This document shows positions 32,864 through 42,530 of a DNA stretch of 64,000 nucleotides, piece by piece; position 1 is the first letter of the stretch; every line of letters begins with the position of its first letter. The notes beneath the pieces are model-generated. The model had not been told where the DNA came from. It did not search any database and saw only the letters and a list, made by a program, of their open reading frames with translations. The DNA is from DATFVA01 sp963721075 (GTDB taxonomy: Bacteria > Bacteroidota > Ignavibacteria > Ignavibacteriales > Ignavibacteriaceae). The position numbers and the translations under genes were made by a program. The stretch covers positions 62,001 through 126,000 of the forward strand of contig CAVRHV010000006.1 of the NCBI GenBank assembly GCA_963721075.1, written 5' to 3'.

Positions 32864-35071
32864 TTAAAGAATTACAAAAAATTTCCCGGTTACAGTGCCG
32901 GCAGGTGAACTGATCACGTAGAAATAAACACCCGGGGCAACCAGCTGATTATACTCGTTCTTCAGATCCCATTCCTTTATGCTGGAATTGTTATCCTTGT
33001 CCAGTGTCTTTACCAGTTCACCGGCTGAGTTGAAGATTTTTATTGTCGCCTTCCTTGTCAATCCAGTAAACTGCAGAACGTGTTCATTCCAGCCTGTTTC
33101 CCATATCGCATTGATTATATAGGGATTGGGTACCACTCTTATATTGTCCAGACTTCCGCTGGAGACGGCGAGTTCCGGACGAACACTGACAGTATTATTA
33201 AATTCCTCAGGTTTTGATGCGGCTGAATTTTCGAGAGGACCTACAATTCCGTTACCGGAGTCGTAGGCTGCAATATAATACCTGTAATCAACCCCATTCA
33301 GCACCGTTCTGTCTACGTAAACATTTACGGTATCACCATTCTGAAAGTGAGCAAGTCTGTGCTTCCCGAGATCGAAACCTGGTATTGAATCACCGCTTAC
33401 AACAAAGCGCAGATTATTCCATTTGTCATCCCCCAGGTAATACCATGCATATTCAGGTAATGTCTGATAGTATCCTTTAATACCGTTTTCCAGATCAAAT
33501 TGGGCAAGGGGAACGTAATGTATACCGCCCTGGAAGTCTGCGAAACTTTCACTACCCCAGGTTTGTCCGTCATCCTGCGAGCGGAAGATCTTATAACCTT
33601 CAAATTTAGGATCATGCTCACTGTTATTTCCCCAGATCAGGGTTACTTTTTTATCATCAATAAAAGATTCAACTACCGGCGGATCGGGCGCTTTTAAAGG
33701 CTGCCAGTTATTTGCATACAAAGAGATCGCACGCTGTGTATTTGTTTTTATCTCCTGCTCTGTTGCACCGAAAATTGTAGCAAAAATTAAAGTATCCATT
33801 TCACCCGGCTGCAGTGTGAATTTATCCGAACCGATAACCTGCAGACCGTCGGCACCGCTTCCCACATAATAATTGGGACCGCCGTCCTGAATATCCGGAA
33901 TTCCATTTCCGTCAAAATCATCATCAATACCATCCCCGTCGCTGTCCTGCGGATCATCCTGATTCAACAGATTCCATTTATAGTACATCTCAGGATCGCC
34001 GCCGCTGCCTGAATTAGATGTCTGACCTTCCCAGAAATGGGCTGCATCGTAAGTTTTTATTCTACCGTCGCCGCCCGGCATTTTTAAAACAGCTACTCCT
34101 CCCCAGCCAATGTCTTCAGCGTTAAGTGCGCCTCCTCCAATTGGATTTTCCTCGTAGCCGTCATCGTCCCATCCGTACGCAAGCTGCAGATTTGGGTCGT
34201 AGTAGTGCCTGTCGGCATCCTGTCCTATTCCTGGTATAAACGCCGGAAAGAAACTGAAGTCGGCATGAATTCCCATCGACATATCAACAATCGGTTTGTC
34301 GGTAGGATTACGGATAACAAACACCCAAACGATGAAACTTTCATAAAGGGAACCTTCCCACGCCATACTTCTCATCATCATCTGCGTCCTTAACCACCTG
34401 GTCTGGCTGTTTCCCGATCCAAGCTGATCCGTTCCGCCCCATCCGAACATATAGCTGAAGGATTCCTGATCGCCTAATGTTCTGCCGTCTTCTCCGGCAC
34501 CGGGCCATCCTGTTTCAGGATCCAAAAGTATTGGTACAGTCGGCAGATTATTATTGGTGATTTTGTCATTCGACATACCATCTACCGGGTAATAATTCGG
34601 CAGCGAAGCAGGCCAGGTTGATGGCCACGATGATTGATCAGTGCTTATGCTCGCTTTTTCAGGGTTAACAAATTCCGGATAAGGCGCAAAATGTTCTTCA
34701 TTCCAGAAATCGGCAGGTCCTTCATCCATTGTTCCGTCGAGATATGGATAATTTTCCGGGTTAACACCACCTACCACTGCGGGATCCTGTGGAAACGGAG
34801 CCCCGACAACCACGGCAACGCAGGTTCCGTATTCCTTACCGCTTCCCTGAGGAAATTCGAAGGAAGGCGACCTGGCATTGTTATAATTCTGATTATCGCC
34901 GTCGCATAGCATACCTACATTGTCGAAAACAGTTGCTACTTTATTTATATCCAGTTTATTCCACCTCTTATTATCCATAGGATTCTGCTGCTGGGCCCGG
35001 ATAACCGGCAGAAATAAAAGAACTATTATGACGACAGCTTTGAAAAACGTTATGTTCTTGTTAAAAATCAT
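32864..35071 (-). CDS. large T9SS-exported surface protein, paralogue 2
   Basis: 735 residues, homologous end to end with the 704-residue gene at 29673. NKRWNKLDINKV, WGGTDQLGSGNSQTRW, DSDGDGIDDDFDGNG, EGYKIFRSQDDGQTW, VVPNPYIINAIWETGW and GVYFYVISSPAG all recur. Signal peptide near residues 5-26. The sequence is diverged but shows no loss of conserved Asp or Trp blocks. It starts only 4 bp after the TonB receptor gene, so expression is tightly linked. Function unknown; two diverged copies around a PorV-like gene suggest a paired surface complex. Confidence 0.82.
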   Translation of the reverse strand: MIFNKNITFFKAVVIIVLLFLPVIRAQQQNPMDNKRWNKLDINKVATVFDNVGMLCDGDNQNYNNARSPSFEFPQGSGKEYGTCVAVVVGAPFPQDPAVVGGVNPENYPYLDGTMDEGPADFWNEEHFAPYPEFVNPEKASISTDQSSWPSTWPASLPNYYPVDGMSNDKITNNNLPTVPILLDPETGWPGAGEDGRTLGDQESFSYMFGWGGTDQLGSGNSQTRWLRTQMMMRSMAWEGSLYESFIVWVFVIRNPTDKPIVDMSMGIHADFSFFPAFIPGIGQDADRHYYDPNLQLAYGWDDDGYEENPIGGGALNAEDIGWGGVAVLKMPGGDGRIKTYDAAHFWEGQTSNSGSGGDPEMYYKWNLLNQDDPQDSDGDGIDDDFDGNGIPDIQDGGPNYYVGSGADGLQVIGSDKFTLQPGEMDTLIFATIFGATEQEIKTNTQRAISLYANNWQPLKAPDPPVVESFIDDKKVTLIWGNNSEHDPKFEGYKIFRSQDDGQTWGSESFADFQGGIHYVPLAQFDLENGIKGYYQTLPEYAWYYLGDDKWNNLRFVVSGDSIPGFDLGKHRLAHFQNGDTVNVYVDRTVLNGVDYRYYIAAYDSGNGIVGPLENSAASKPEEFNNTVSVRPELAVSSGSLDNIRVVPNPYIINAIWETGWNEHVLQFTGLTRKATIKIFNSAGELVKTLDKDNNSSIKEWDLKNEYNQLVAPGVYFYVISSPAGTVTGKFFVIL

Positions 35072-35075
35072 AAGT

Positions 35076-36911
35076 CTAATTCCATATTTTTATTCCCAAC
35101 CGGACTGTCCTGCCCGGTCCGTACATACTCGGATTATTTGTGTAATCATATGAGGTGGCCTCATTAGCATCTGTTCCCGCAACACCGGAATCGGCATATA
35201 CCCACCATATATTCCTGTCATTGGTCAGGTTTGTCACCTGTACGAACAGCTGCTGTTTAAAGCCGAAGAAATCAAAGTTCTTGAACAGGTTCATATCAAG
35301 CTGGTGTACAGCAGGTGAGCGTTCACCGTTCGGGTCAAATGATGAGCGTGTGTAAGGAAAACCGGAGGAAATACTTCCGTAAAGTGAAAATCCCAGTCCG
35401 TTATCCATTTCAAAGTGGATATTCCCCTGGAAAACATGCGGCTGATCCCAGTTTGCAGGAAAAGTTCTTGATTCATCGGTCGGACGCTCAAATAATATCG
35501 ATGTACTGACAAGAGTATTCGATAATGTATAATTGAAGAAAGCTGAGAAATGATTCGAGAACTGTTTCTTCAGTGAGAACTCGATCCCTTTTACAGTTGC
35601 ATAATCGATATTACCCATAACCTGAAATCTTTTTCCTTCTGTCGTTTCGTTAAGAAGTACTCCTATCAGGTTATTTGTTTTCCTGTAAAATGCTGTAACG
35701 TCGAGCGAAACAAAATCACTCAGCATTGTCTGAAGTCCGAACTCATAGTTTACCGTTTTCTCAGGCTCTATGGTTGTTGAGGCAAGAGGAGTATTTTCCA
35801 GCTGGGGATTTGGTCTGTACTGACCGCTTGCTGAAATATAATACGTACCCTGGAATACCTTATAATAGTTGGGGAATTGATAGTAATGCCCGTACCCGAA
35901 CCTTACCGCAGCCTTATCGGCAATCGGGAAGCTTATACCGAGACGCGGTGTTACATAGAATTCAGCTTTTGCATCCTCAACAGGTGCGCTTGGATTGCCA
36001 TTCTGTTTAATATCAACCAGCACTTTCCTGTTGGTATTTATATAATCGAACCTTGCTCCAAGGTTGATTATCATACCCATGTCTTCAAATTCCATTTTTT
36101 CGTTAACATAACCGTCTACCTGGTAAGGCTTGTAGTTGTACTGCTCAAGTGCCTCGCCTCCGTCAGGATTACGTCTTGTCAGGTCAGTCTTCAGCAGCTG
36201 AAGGGTTGATCCTATAGCAAGATTATGAATTTTGTTGATCTGCCAGACGTAATCAAGTTTGGCTTCCTTCCTGCTGAAATAGGTATTGAAGAAAACCCAG
36301 TCCTCACCAATAGTTGAAAATTCAGCAGTACCGTTTTGGGGAACTATACTGTAAAGCGACAGGTCATCATATACACTTGACTTAAATTTTCTTTCATAAT
36401 TGGCTAGTGCAAGTTCAACATAGCTCCTCTCGTTAATCAGATAATTGAACTTTACATATCCCAGGTTGTCGTTTAACCTGACAGGAGGTGTTCCGTAAGG
36501 ATTGTACTTGAAATAATGGTTGTACACTCCTTTGTTTGCCTTTGAATAGAAACCTCCTATGGTCACCTTGAAACTGGGCACAGCCTGCCAGATTATTTTG
36601 GCAAAGTCAAACTGTGTATCGCTGAACTGCATAGGGACTCTCTTAGGTGTACCGCTTTTATCAGTACCCTCACTGTTCACATAATTGGGGTATATGTACC
36701 CGAATATATATCCGTCTGTACTGAATGTTCGGTGAGAATACATAAAACCGAGATTACTATAGAAAGGAAGAGCCGCTGACATTGAGAACTCAAGACTTTT
36801 AGTGTTCTCTGAAACTGCATCTATACCTAAATTGTCAGTAAACGATTTTATCGCAAATTTGGGAGTGGTTGACATATCACTCGCACTGGATATTTTAACA
36901 ACACCCGACAT
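35076..36911 (-). CDS. TonB-dependent receptor, C-terminal part (barrel)
   Basis: 611 residues after the frame shift. Alternating aromatic and polar beta strands, YGHYYQFPNYYKVFQGTYY, LEFSMSAALPFYSNLGF, and a terminal strand GRTVRLGIKIWN describe an outer-membrane barrel. The frame continues from the 5' fragment if one base is added to the G5 run at 36926-36930 (GTFAPQYGEAMSGVV). Merged, the receptor is ~840 residues. A homopolymer shift like this is typical of read error. Confidence 0.82.
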   Translation of the reverse strand: MSGVVKISSASDMSTTPKFAIKSFTDNLGIDAVSENTKSLEFSMSAALPFYSNLGFMYSHRTFSTDGYIFGYIYPNYVNSEGTDKSGTPKRVPMQFSDTQFDFAKIIWQAVPSFKVTIGGFYSKANKGVYNHYFKYNPYGTPPVRLNDNLGYVKFNYLINERSYVELALANYERKFKSSVYDDLSLYSIVPQNGTAEFSTIGEDWVFFNTYFSRKEAKLDYVWQINKIHNLAIGSTLQLLKTDLTRRNPDGGEALEQYNYKPYQVDGYVNEKMEFEDMGMIINLGARFDYINTNRKVLVDIKQNGNPSAPVEDAKAEFYVTPRLGISFPIADKAAVRFGYGHYYQFPNYYKVFQGTYYISASGQYRPNPQLENTPLASTTIEPEKTVNYEFGLQTMLSDFVSLDVTAFYRKTNNLIGVLLNETTEGKRFQVMGNIDYATVKGIEFSLKKQFSNHFSAFFNYTLSNTLVSTSILFERPTDESRTFPANWDQPHVFQGNIHFEMDNGLGFSLYGSISSGFPYTRSSFDPNGERSPAVHQLDMNLFKNFDFFGFKQQLFVQVTNLTNDRNIWWVYADSGVAGTDANEATSYDYTNNPSMYGPGRTVRLGIKIWN

Positions 36912-37618
36912 TGCCTCACCGTACTGGGGGCAAATGTTCCGGTGAATGTCTCCATTGAACTGATGGCCAATTCGCCCATCTGGTCAATGTTGAAGTCACC
37001 CCACAAGGCGTCTCCGACATTAATTCCGTCCAGCAGGTATTCAGCTTCGTTCTCTCTGCCGCCCCTGAAATGCAGTCCGTCCGAAGGTACTGTGGCAAAC
37101 TGACCAAATACAGGCAGACTTGATACATCACGGGTCAGTATCTGCCTGGTCACACCAGCCTGCTGAACCAGTACATCCTTTACCGTTGTTATTGGGATCT
37201 GTGCGATTTCTTCAGCCGTTCTGCCCTGTAATTTACTCGTCAGATCTTTCTGTACAGGGGGGATCTTATAGGAAGTAACGGTAACCTCTTCCATTTTTAT
37301 TGACTCAGGCTGCAGGTCGAAATCAAGATTGACAGTTAAACCTGATGAAACTTTTACGCCTTCAATTACCTGAGTGTTATATCCCAGCATTTTAGCCCTG
37401 ACATTGTGGGTTCCTGAAGGAATATTCAGAATCAGGTAATTACCGTCTTCATCGGTTGCGTCACCAACCATCAGGTTTTCGATGAAGACACTGCACCCGA
37501 CCAAAGGCTGACCTGTTGAAGCATCAGTTATTTTTCCTACAATCTTACCGCCGTTCTGGGCTGCCGCCTGGAAGGAGAGTAAAAGTGTAGTGCATAAAAT
37601 TAAAATGTATTTACTCAT
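36848..37618 (-). CDS. TonB-dependent receptor, N-terminal part
   Basis: 256 residues. Signal peptide (LILCTTLLLSFQAAA), then a CarboxypepD_reg-like domain (IVGKITDASTGQPLVGCSV, LGYNTQVIEGVKV) and the plug start (VKDVLVQQAGVTRQ, GLHFRGGRENEAEYLLDGINV). This layout is typical of SusC-like and related FCB receptors, but no SusD gene lies nearby. It probably imports an oligosaccharide into the periplasm. The last ~15 residues are off-frame; see the 3' fragment. Confidence 0.85.
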   Translation of the reverse strand: MSKYILILCTTLLLSFQAAAQNGGKIVGKITDASTGQPLVGCSVFIENLMVGDATDEDGNYLILNIPSGTHNVRAKMLGYNTQVIEGVKVSSGLTVNLDFDLQPESIKMEEVTVTSYKIPPVQKDLTSKLQGRTAEEIAQIPITTVKDVLVQQAGVTRQILTRDVSSLPVFGQFATVPSDGLHFRGGRENEAEYLLDGINVGDALWGDFNIDQMGELAISSMETFTGTFAPSTVRQCRVLLKYPVRVICQPLPNLR

Positions 37619-37643
37619 AGGATAACCGTAAGTTTAAATGCGA

Positions 37644-39029
37644 TTAATAGTTATTTTTCGTAATTGCCAGGTATTTTAAGCTGCCGCCGACCTTCGCACT
37701 TGAAATCGGTTTCATTGTTTTTGTTTCGATTATCTTCACTGTAGAATCGATCGGAGTAACAGCATACAACAGCTCCTCAGCAGAAGTTAACCTGAGTTGA
37801 TCAACCTGGTATTCCCATTCAAGATGATCGGCAACAGTATTGGAGGCCGCATCGATCTTAAGAATGCCTCCCACGTTGTCACCTCCTGTACCTCTGAAAT
37901 AAGCCGCATAATAAAATTCTTTGCCCATTGTACCGTCGGTTAGATATGGGTAGCCCAAATCAAGAACTTCAGGTGTTTCAGTCTGAACATTGAACACCGA
38001 TAATACACTTGAGTTAGTACCGAGAATGTAAAGATGGCTGCCATCATCACTGATCTCGATATCGGTAGGTTTCGAGGATAAACCGGATGGTACTATATGT
38101 GAATCATCATAATTGTCAGCGTTAACCACCTTGATATCAGAATTTGTGGTACTGTAGAAGTAAAGGCGGTTTGTAGCGGTGCTGTAAGAAACATCCTTGG
38201 GTCTGAAATCGTCGGCAAATACGTATGTTTGTTCTGCAATAAGTGAATTCAGATCAATTACCGAAAAAGATTTTGCAGATGCATTTGTTACATAGGCTTT
38301 ATTATTTCCGAATTCAATGTTCGTCGGACCTAACCCAACAGTAATCTGTTTTTCAATTGAAAAATTCTCAGGATTGACAACAGTAACCAATCCGTCGCTA
38401 AGTTTTATACTTACAATGAAAAGCTTATCTGAGTTTTTTTCAATCTCCAGTGCCGCGGTCTGGTAGTCCTCCGGTTCAGGAAGGCGCAGGCTGTCGATGA
38501 ATTCATCAAATTCGCCTATTTTATAAATCATATTGCGGTTTGATTTATCCCTTATGAAGCCCAGAGGATAACCATTGGCCGAATATTCACCGCCGGTAAA
38601 AAACCAGCTCGTTTCGGGTACATCCTCTTCGGTCGGTGAGATCATTGAATTTCCGTGTACATCCATTACTCCCCCTTTAACCGAAACCGTATAAAATTCT
38701 GCCGGTTTATAATTCTCTAATGGGGTATATACAACTATAGTATCCGATTCACCGTAGGAAAATGTACCGTCAATTTTTCCACTGATGCTTTCGACAACAA
38801 TGTTTGATGGAAAACTATTCAGATCCATTGCTTCATTAAAATAGAACTTTACCTGCTGATCAAGCGGAAAGACAAGATTTGAAACATCAAATCCTATCTT
38901 TGCAAATTCAGGCCTGTCAATTTCTGTAGGAGCAGGCGGCATCCTGTCGGGGACACAGGAATTAAGAGTTAATGCAGCAACAGTGATCAGAATTAGTTTG
39001 ATAATGTTCCTGGTCATTTTTTTCACCAT
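37644..39029 (-). CDS. lipoprotein with SbsA-type Ig-like domain and YncE-like propeller
   Basis: 461 residues from ATG 39029. The more upstream start at 39086 has an RBS but would put the lipobox Cys at residue 44, too deep; from 39029 the lipobox (LTLNSC) is at residue 25. Next is a Big_5/SbsA-like Ig domain (PEFAKIGFDVSNLVFPLDQQ). The rest is a propeller of repeats such as VTVVNPENFSIEKQITVGLG and SSVLSVFNVQTE, resembling the YncE/YVTN family. Probably an outer-membrane surface lipoprotein. Ligand unknown. It is embedded in the long operon, 25-30 bp from its neighbours. Confidence 0.78.
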   Translation of the reverse strand: MVKKMTRNIIKLILITVAALTLNSCVPDRMPPAPTEIDRPEFAKIGFDVSNLVFPLDQQVKFYFNEAMDLNSFPSNIVVESISGKIDGTFSYGESDTIVVYTPLENYKPAEFYTVSVKGGVMDVHGNSMISPTEEDVPETSWFFTGGEYSANGYPLGFIRDKSNRNMIYKIGEFDEFIDSLRLPEPEDYQTAALEIEKNSDKLFIVSIKLSDGLVTVVNPENFSIEKQITVGLGPTNIEFGNNKAYVTNASAKSFSVIDLNSLIAEQTYVFADDFRPKDVSYSTATNRLYFYSTTNSDIKVVNADNYDDSHIVPSGLSSKPTDIEISDDGSHLYILGTNSSVLSVFNVQTETPEVLDLGYPYLTDGTMGKEFYYAAYFRGTGGDNVGGILKIDAASNTVADHLEWEYQVDQLRLTSAEELLYAVTPIDSTVKIIETKTMKPISSAKVGGSLKYLAITKNNY

Positions 39030-39116
39030 AAAATTTCTAATTATTGGCGGCTGTCCCGGGACTTGTTTTAGCATTACAATCTTCATTCGTCTCCGGGTCA
39101 GCCTCCATAGTTATTA

Positions 39117-39508
39117 CTATTTAATTAACATCATCTTTTTGGCAACACTGTATTTGTCAGTGCTGATCCTGTATATATACGCGCCGCTTACCATCTGAAT
39201 ACCATTATCATTTTTGCCATTCCATACTAGTCTCTGCGAACCGGCATTAAGCTCCTGGTTATTTATTAAGGTTGAGACCTTTCTTCCAAGAATATCAAAT
39301 ACCTCAACTTTAACTTTGGTTCTTTCAGGAAGAGAAAATTCGATTGTGGTTGTGGGGTTAAACGGATTAGGATAATTGGATACCAGGCCGAATCCTTCTG
39401 CTCTGGTTATATCCTTAGTTTCTTTTACGCCGACAACAGAATTATCACCCAGCCTGTGAACGCTTGGTCCGTCAATGAAATTATAATTGATTGCGTAGTA
39501 GGGATACG
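39117..39508 (-). CDS. C-terminal T9SS sorting fragment of the tandem-domain secreted protein
   Basis: About 130 residues. YPYYAINYNFIDGPSVHR continues NNIIEDN of the upstream fragment after a shift near 39508. It then gives the sorting domain: SNYPNPFNPTTTIEFSLP, VFDILGRKVSTL, SGAYIYRI and KKMMLIK. The stop is TAG at 39117-39119. Confidence 0.65.
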
Positions 39509-40803
39509 TTATCTTCTATAATATTGTTTGGAACGTATTCCTCATTGTCCCAGTTCTCATCGCCTACAACATAGAGCCACGGCCTTACATCTGTTCCGGC
39601 ATTAATCACTGATCTTGGGACTGCTATCTCCACTACATTGTCCTCCGAATTCTTTGCAAAGGTCGCTATCGCTCCTTCAACTTCGGCGAATTCTTCGTAG
39701 GCTCCCTGCCAGTCGGCAATATATTTATAAACCGGAACTTCATTACCTGTGGAATCAGGATGCAGGGCTGCGCTCAGGTCGACCATATAATCAACAGGGA
39801 GTCTCCAGAAACCGCCGTAACCCAAACCGGTTGTATCTCCCCAGTTAACCTCGAAGAATAACTGAAATACAGGAGCATTTTCATAATTATTATACATTCC
39901 TGCAAATGTAGCTGAAGGATCAATGTCGATTCTGACATAAAGGTATGTTGAATCGCTTGTTACATACATATCCTGTACATCGAACTCGGGACCGGTCGGC
40001 ATATCACCCAGTTCTTCGGCACATTCACCAACGTCAGCCGGCTGAATGCCTGCAGCAACCCAATCAAGAAGATCGCCGTCGATAGTTATATCCGACATGA
40101 TCTGGTCACCCTGATGCTGATAAACAGTTCCGCCGTACCAGAAATCGTATTTCAACATTGAAACTCCGCCTTCCAATGGAAGCTGTGACGCTCCGTCAGT
40201 CCATTGGTAATCACCCACTGAATAGATCCATGGCCTGAATTCACTGCCAAAATTGATCAGATTGCGCGGTACTGAAAATTCAAGCTGATTATTATCACTG
40301 TTGATAGCCATCGGGACATTCGCCAAAAATACAAATTCACCTTCAACGTAGGTTGGATTTCTATTGCCGGTGTAGAGATATAATATCCCATGTTTATCCG
40401 TTGAATCAGGATTCAAAGTAGGTGCCAGATCTATGCTGTAATTATAAGCATTGTTCCACCATCCCCAGTCAAAACCGGTTGTATCACCGATTTCTGTATC
40501 GAAATCCATTTCAAATACAGGGGGGTTAGTGAAGTTGAAGAAATTACTGAAACTGGCAGTTGGATCAAGATCAATTTTGCAGTAGACATTTTCAGAATCA
40601 TGCGTTATGTACACATGTCGAACGTTAAAATCTGCGTACTGCTGATCCACAACAACGCCGTAGCTTTCCGCGGGAAGCCCGGTATCAAGAGGATCTATTC
40701 CCGCCCAGTCGAGCATATCGCCGTCAATTGTAATTTGAGCGGATGCCGAGCCGAGGAGAAGAATGAAAGAGATCAGTGTAAAGACTTTTTTCATGATGAT
40801 CAC
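39481..40803 (-). CDS. secreted protein with two tandem carbohydrate-binding-like (CBM9/DOMON-type) domains
   Basis: 440 residues of a ~560-residue gene. Signal peptide (FTLISFILLLGSASA), then two homologous ~200-residue domains. Each opens with TIDGD[ML]LDW (residues ~25 and ~240) and repeats VYITHDSENVYCKIDLDP / MYVTSDSTYLYVRIDIDP, SIDLAPTLNPDSTDKHG / MVDLSAALHPDSTGNEV, and EFSVPRNLINFGSEFRPW / EIAVPRSVINAGTDVRPW. The fold resembles CBM9/DOMON-like sugar-binding sandwiches of secreted enzymes, but no catalytic residue is seen. The true C-terminus is the T9SS tail at 39117-39508. Likely a secreted glycan-binding protein. Confidence 0.78.
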   Translation of the reverse strand: MIIMKKVFTLISFILLLGSASAQITIDGDMLDWAGIDPLDTGLPAESYGVVVDQQYADFNVRHVYITHDSENVYCKIDLDPTASFSNFFNFTNPPVFEMDFDTEIGDTTGFDWGWWNNAYNYSIDLAPTLNPDSTDKHGILYLYTGNRNPTYVEGEFVFLANVPMAINSDNNQLEFSVPRNLINFGSEFRPWIYSVGDYQWTDGASQLPLEGGVSMLKYDFWYGGTVYQHQGDQIMSDITIDGDLLDWVAAGIQPADVGECAEELGDMPTGPEFDVQDMYVTSDSTYLYVRIDIDPSATFAGMYNNYENAPVFQLFFEVNWGDTTGLGYGGFWRLPVDYMVDLSAALHPDSTGNEVPVYKYIADWQGAYEEFAEVEGAIATFAKNSEDNVVEIAVPRSVINAGTDVRPWLYVVGDENWDNEEYVPNNIIEDNVSLLRNQL

Positions 40804-40824
40804 CTGGTTTTAATGATTGATTAA

Positions 40825-41556
40825 TTATTTAAGTAATAAGAGTTTCTTAGAGTAAAAGTTTTTTTTTGTTTTGAGTACGAAAAAATAAACGCCGCTGCTT
40901 AATTCTCCTGAAATATTTCCACTGGTATTCCAGATAATTCTTTGACCTGTGTACTCGTATGGTTCAAATTTTTTTACAACTCTGCCCAGTATATCAAAAA
41001 CCATCGCTTCGGTAATATCTCCCGGTCTTATGTTGTATTCGATGGTTGTTGTTCCGTTAAATGGATTAGGATATGATTCAATTTTATATTCATCAGGTAC
41101 CGAAGATTTGTCCTGCTGAATACCGGATACACCGCTGAACAATTCAAAGAAATTTGTTCCGGTGTACGTTTCACCGCCTGCAGTATTTGATATTACGATC
41201 TCGTGGTTAAGAGAATTATAACCGGTTGAATCTTCCCACAGATCCTGGTTTGCAAGCCTGATTGCATAATCGGGATTATCGTGCAGTCTGTTCTCGGGAT
41301 CTGCCAAAAACAGGAAAGCTGAATAACTGCCTTCCGGCATGTCATCAGGAATTCCTGCAGTTATATTTACATAGGAAGTATCTCCTGCCGTCCAGAACCG
41401 GGGATCGCTCTCCGTAATAAGTCTGTATCTTTGATCGTTCTCTGTATTTCGTAAAATTATTTCGAGATTTCTCGGATTAAAAGGACTTGCAAAACCATAA
41501 TTAGCTATCTGAAAATCAAGATTAAATAGTACCGGAGGGTTTGATACTGTCTGAGA
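40825..41556 (-). CDS. C-terminal part of the DUF4874/DUF4832 protein, with T9SS domain
   Basis: About 240 residues. The frame is open upstream of the first ATG (41340): SQTVSNPPVLFNLDFQIAN continues the N-terminal fragment, followed by the DUF4832-type beta domain (SYVNITAGIPDDMPEGSY, HEIVISNTAGGETY) and a sorting domain (SYPNPFNGTTTIEYN, SGELSSGVYFFVLKTKK). The shift lies at 41545-41559. Confidence 0.72.
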   Translation of the reverse strand, partial: SQTVSNPPVLFNLDFQIANYGFASPFNPRNLEIILRNTENDQRYRLITESDPRFWTAGDTSYVNITAGIPDDMPEGSYSAFLFLADPENRLHDNPDYAIRLANQDLWEDSTGYNSLNHEIVISNTAGGETYTGTNFFELFSGVSGIQQDKSSVPDEYKIESYPNPFNGTTTIEYNIRPGDITEAMVFDILGRVVKKFEPYEYTGQRIIWNTSGNISGELSSGVYFFVLKTKKNFYSKKLLLLK

Positions 41557-42502
41557 TTATCGCCTGCTGCAGTTCCAGCCGGTATCCGAGGCGTCTCTTG
41601 ATCTCATCCATACATCCTTCATTTATCCACCTCGCAATAACATCGGGATGATAGTCCTTGTTTATTACTGACCAGTGCATTCTTGCCAGATCAATTAACG
41701 AGTTCTCGCAGCCGGCATATCCGCAGTCACAGCAGGTCTCACCTCCCTGCGGAACATACCTGTTATCCTGGTTCAGATAATCCTTATCTCCTTCTACATC
41801 ATTCCAGAGGTATGTACCCATATCGGTAGCATCAGAAACAAAACAATCATTATGGGCTCCTACCCTGGACTGCCGGATGCCGGAGAAGGCCTGCGTTGAA
41901 TCAAGAGGATCATTAACCTCAAATATTTTCCGTTTATAATCCGGTGTTCTTACAACAACATTTCTTTTTTCCGGAATAGCGTCAAGCAGCGCAAATGTAA
42001 CAGCTCTCCTGCTCTGAGTATTATTCAGATTATGAGAGGAATAGTACCATTCACCCCAGGCTCCGATGAAACCTGCCTCTACATAATCAATAACGTCATA
42101 ATTCTGCTGAAAGATCGGGGAAAGCTGGTTGATGTGAAGCAATATGGTATCCAGTGCGGCATCTTCACCGTTCTGATTATTGGTATACGAAAAACGCATA
42201 ACAAGCTTAACGCCGCCTTCGCGTGCAGTATTTAAATCAGACTCGACAATATCAAGGAATGACTGCGGCAGCGGAATATCGTTATACTGGGGAATGGTAT
42301 ATATCCTTTGTATTACAGATATATTTTGAGCCTTAAGCGTGTTGATTAAGTTTATGGTCACCGGATTACTCCGGTATGCGGAAAATCCTCTTTCGGGATT
42401 AAAGATTATTTCGTCGGTTCCCTCATATACTATTGTACTCTGTGCAGACAGATTGAAAACAAATAGTGAAAATATCAGGATAGTCTTAAAAATATATTTC
42501 AT
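41522..42502 (-). CDS. secreted DUF4874/DUF4832 glycosidase-like protein, N-terminal part
   Basis: 326 residues. Signal peptide (IFKTILIFSLFVFNLSA), then the DUF4874 TIM-barrel-like domain: NPERGFSAYR, FLDIVESDLNTAREGGVKLVM, and YVEAGFIGAWGEWYYSS, whose Glu and Trp residues lie where GH catalytic residues often sit. DUF4832 begins near residue 205. Proteins of this pair are common in polysaccharide-degrading bacteria but their substrate is not established. The last few residues before the stop are off-frame. It lies 28 bp after the upstream glycosidase-like gene. Confidence 0.75.
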   Translation of the reverse strand: MKYIFKTILIFSLFVFNLSAQSTIVYEGTDEIIFNPERGFSAYRSNPVTINLINTLKAQNISVIQRIYTIPQYNDIPLPQSFLDIVESDLNTAREGGVKLVMRFSYTNNQNGEDAALDTILLHINQLSPIFQQNYDVIDYVEAGFIGAWGEWYYSSHNLNNTQSRRAVTFALLDAIPEKRNVVVRTPDYKRKIFEVNDPLDSTQAFSGIRQSRVGAHNDCFVSDATDMGTYLWNDVEGDKDYLNQDNRYVPQGGETCCDCGYAGCENSLIDLARMHWSVINKDYHPDVIARWINEGCMDEIKRRLGYRLELQQAIISDSIKPSGTI

Positions 42503-42530
42503 TTTGTTTTTCAGCCGTTTTGTTCTTATC

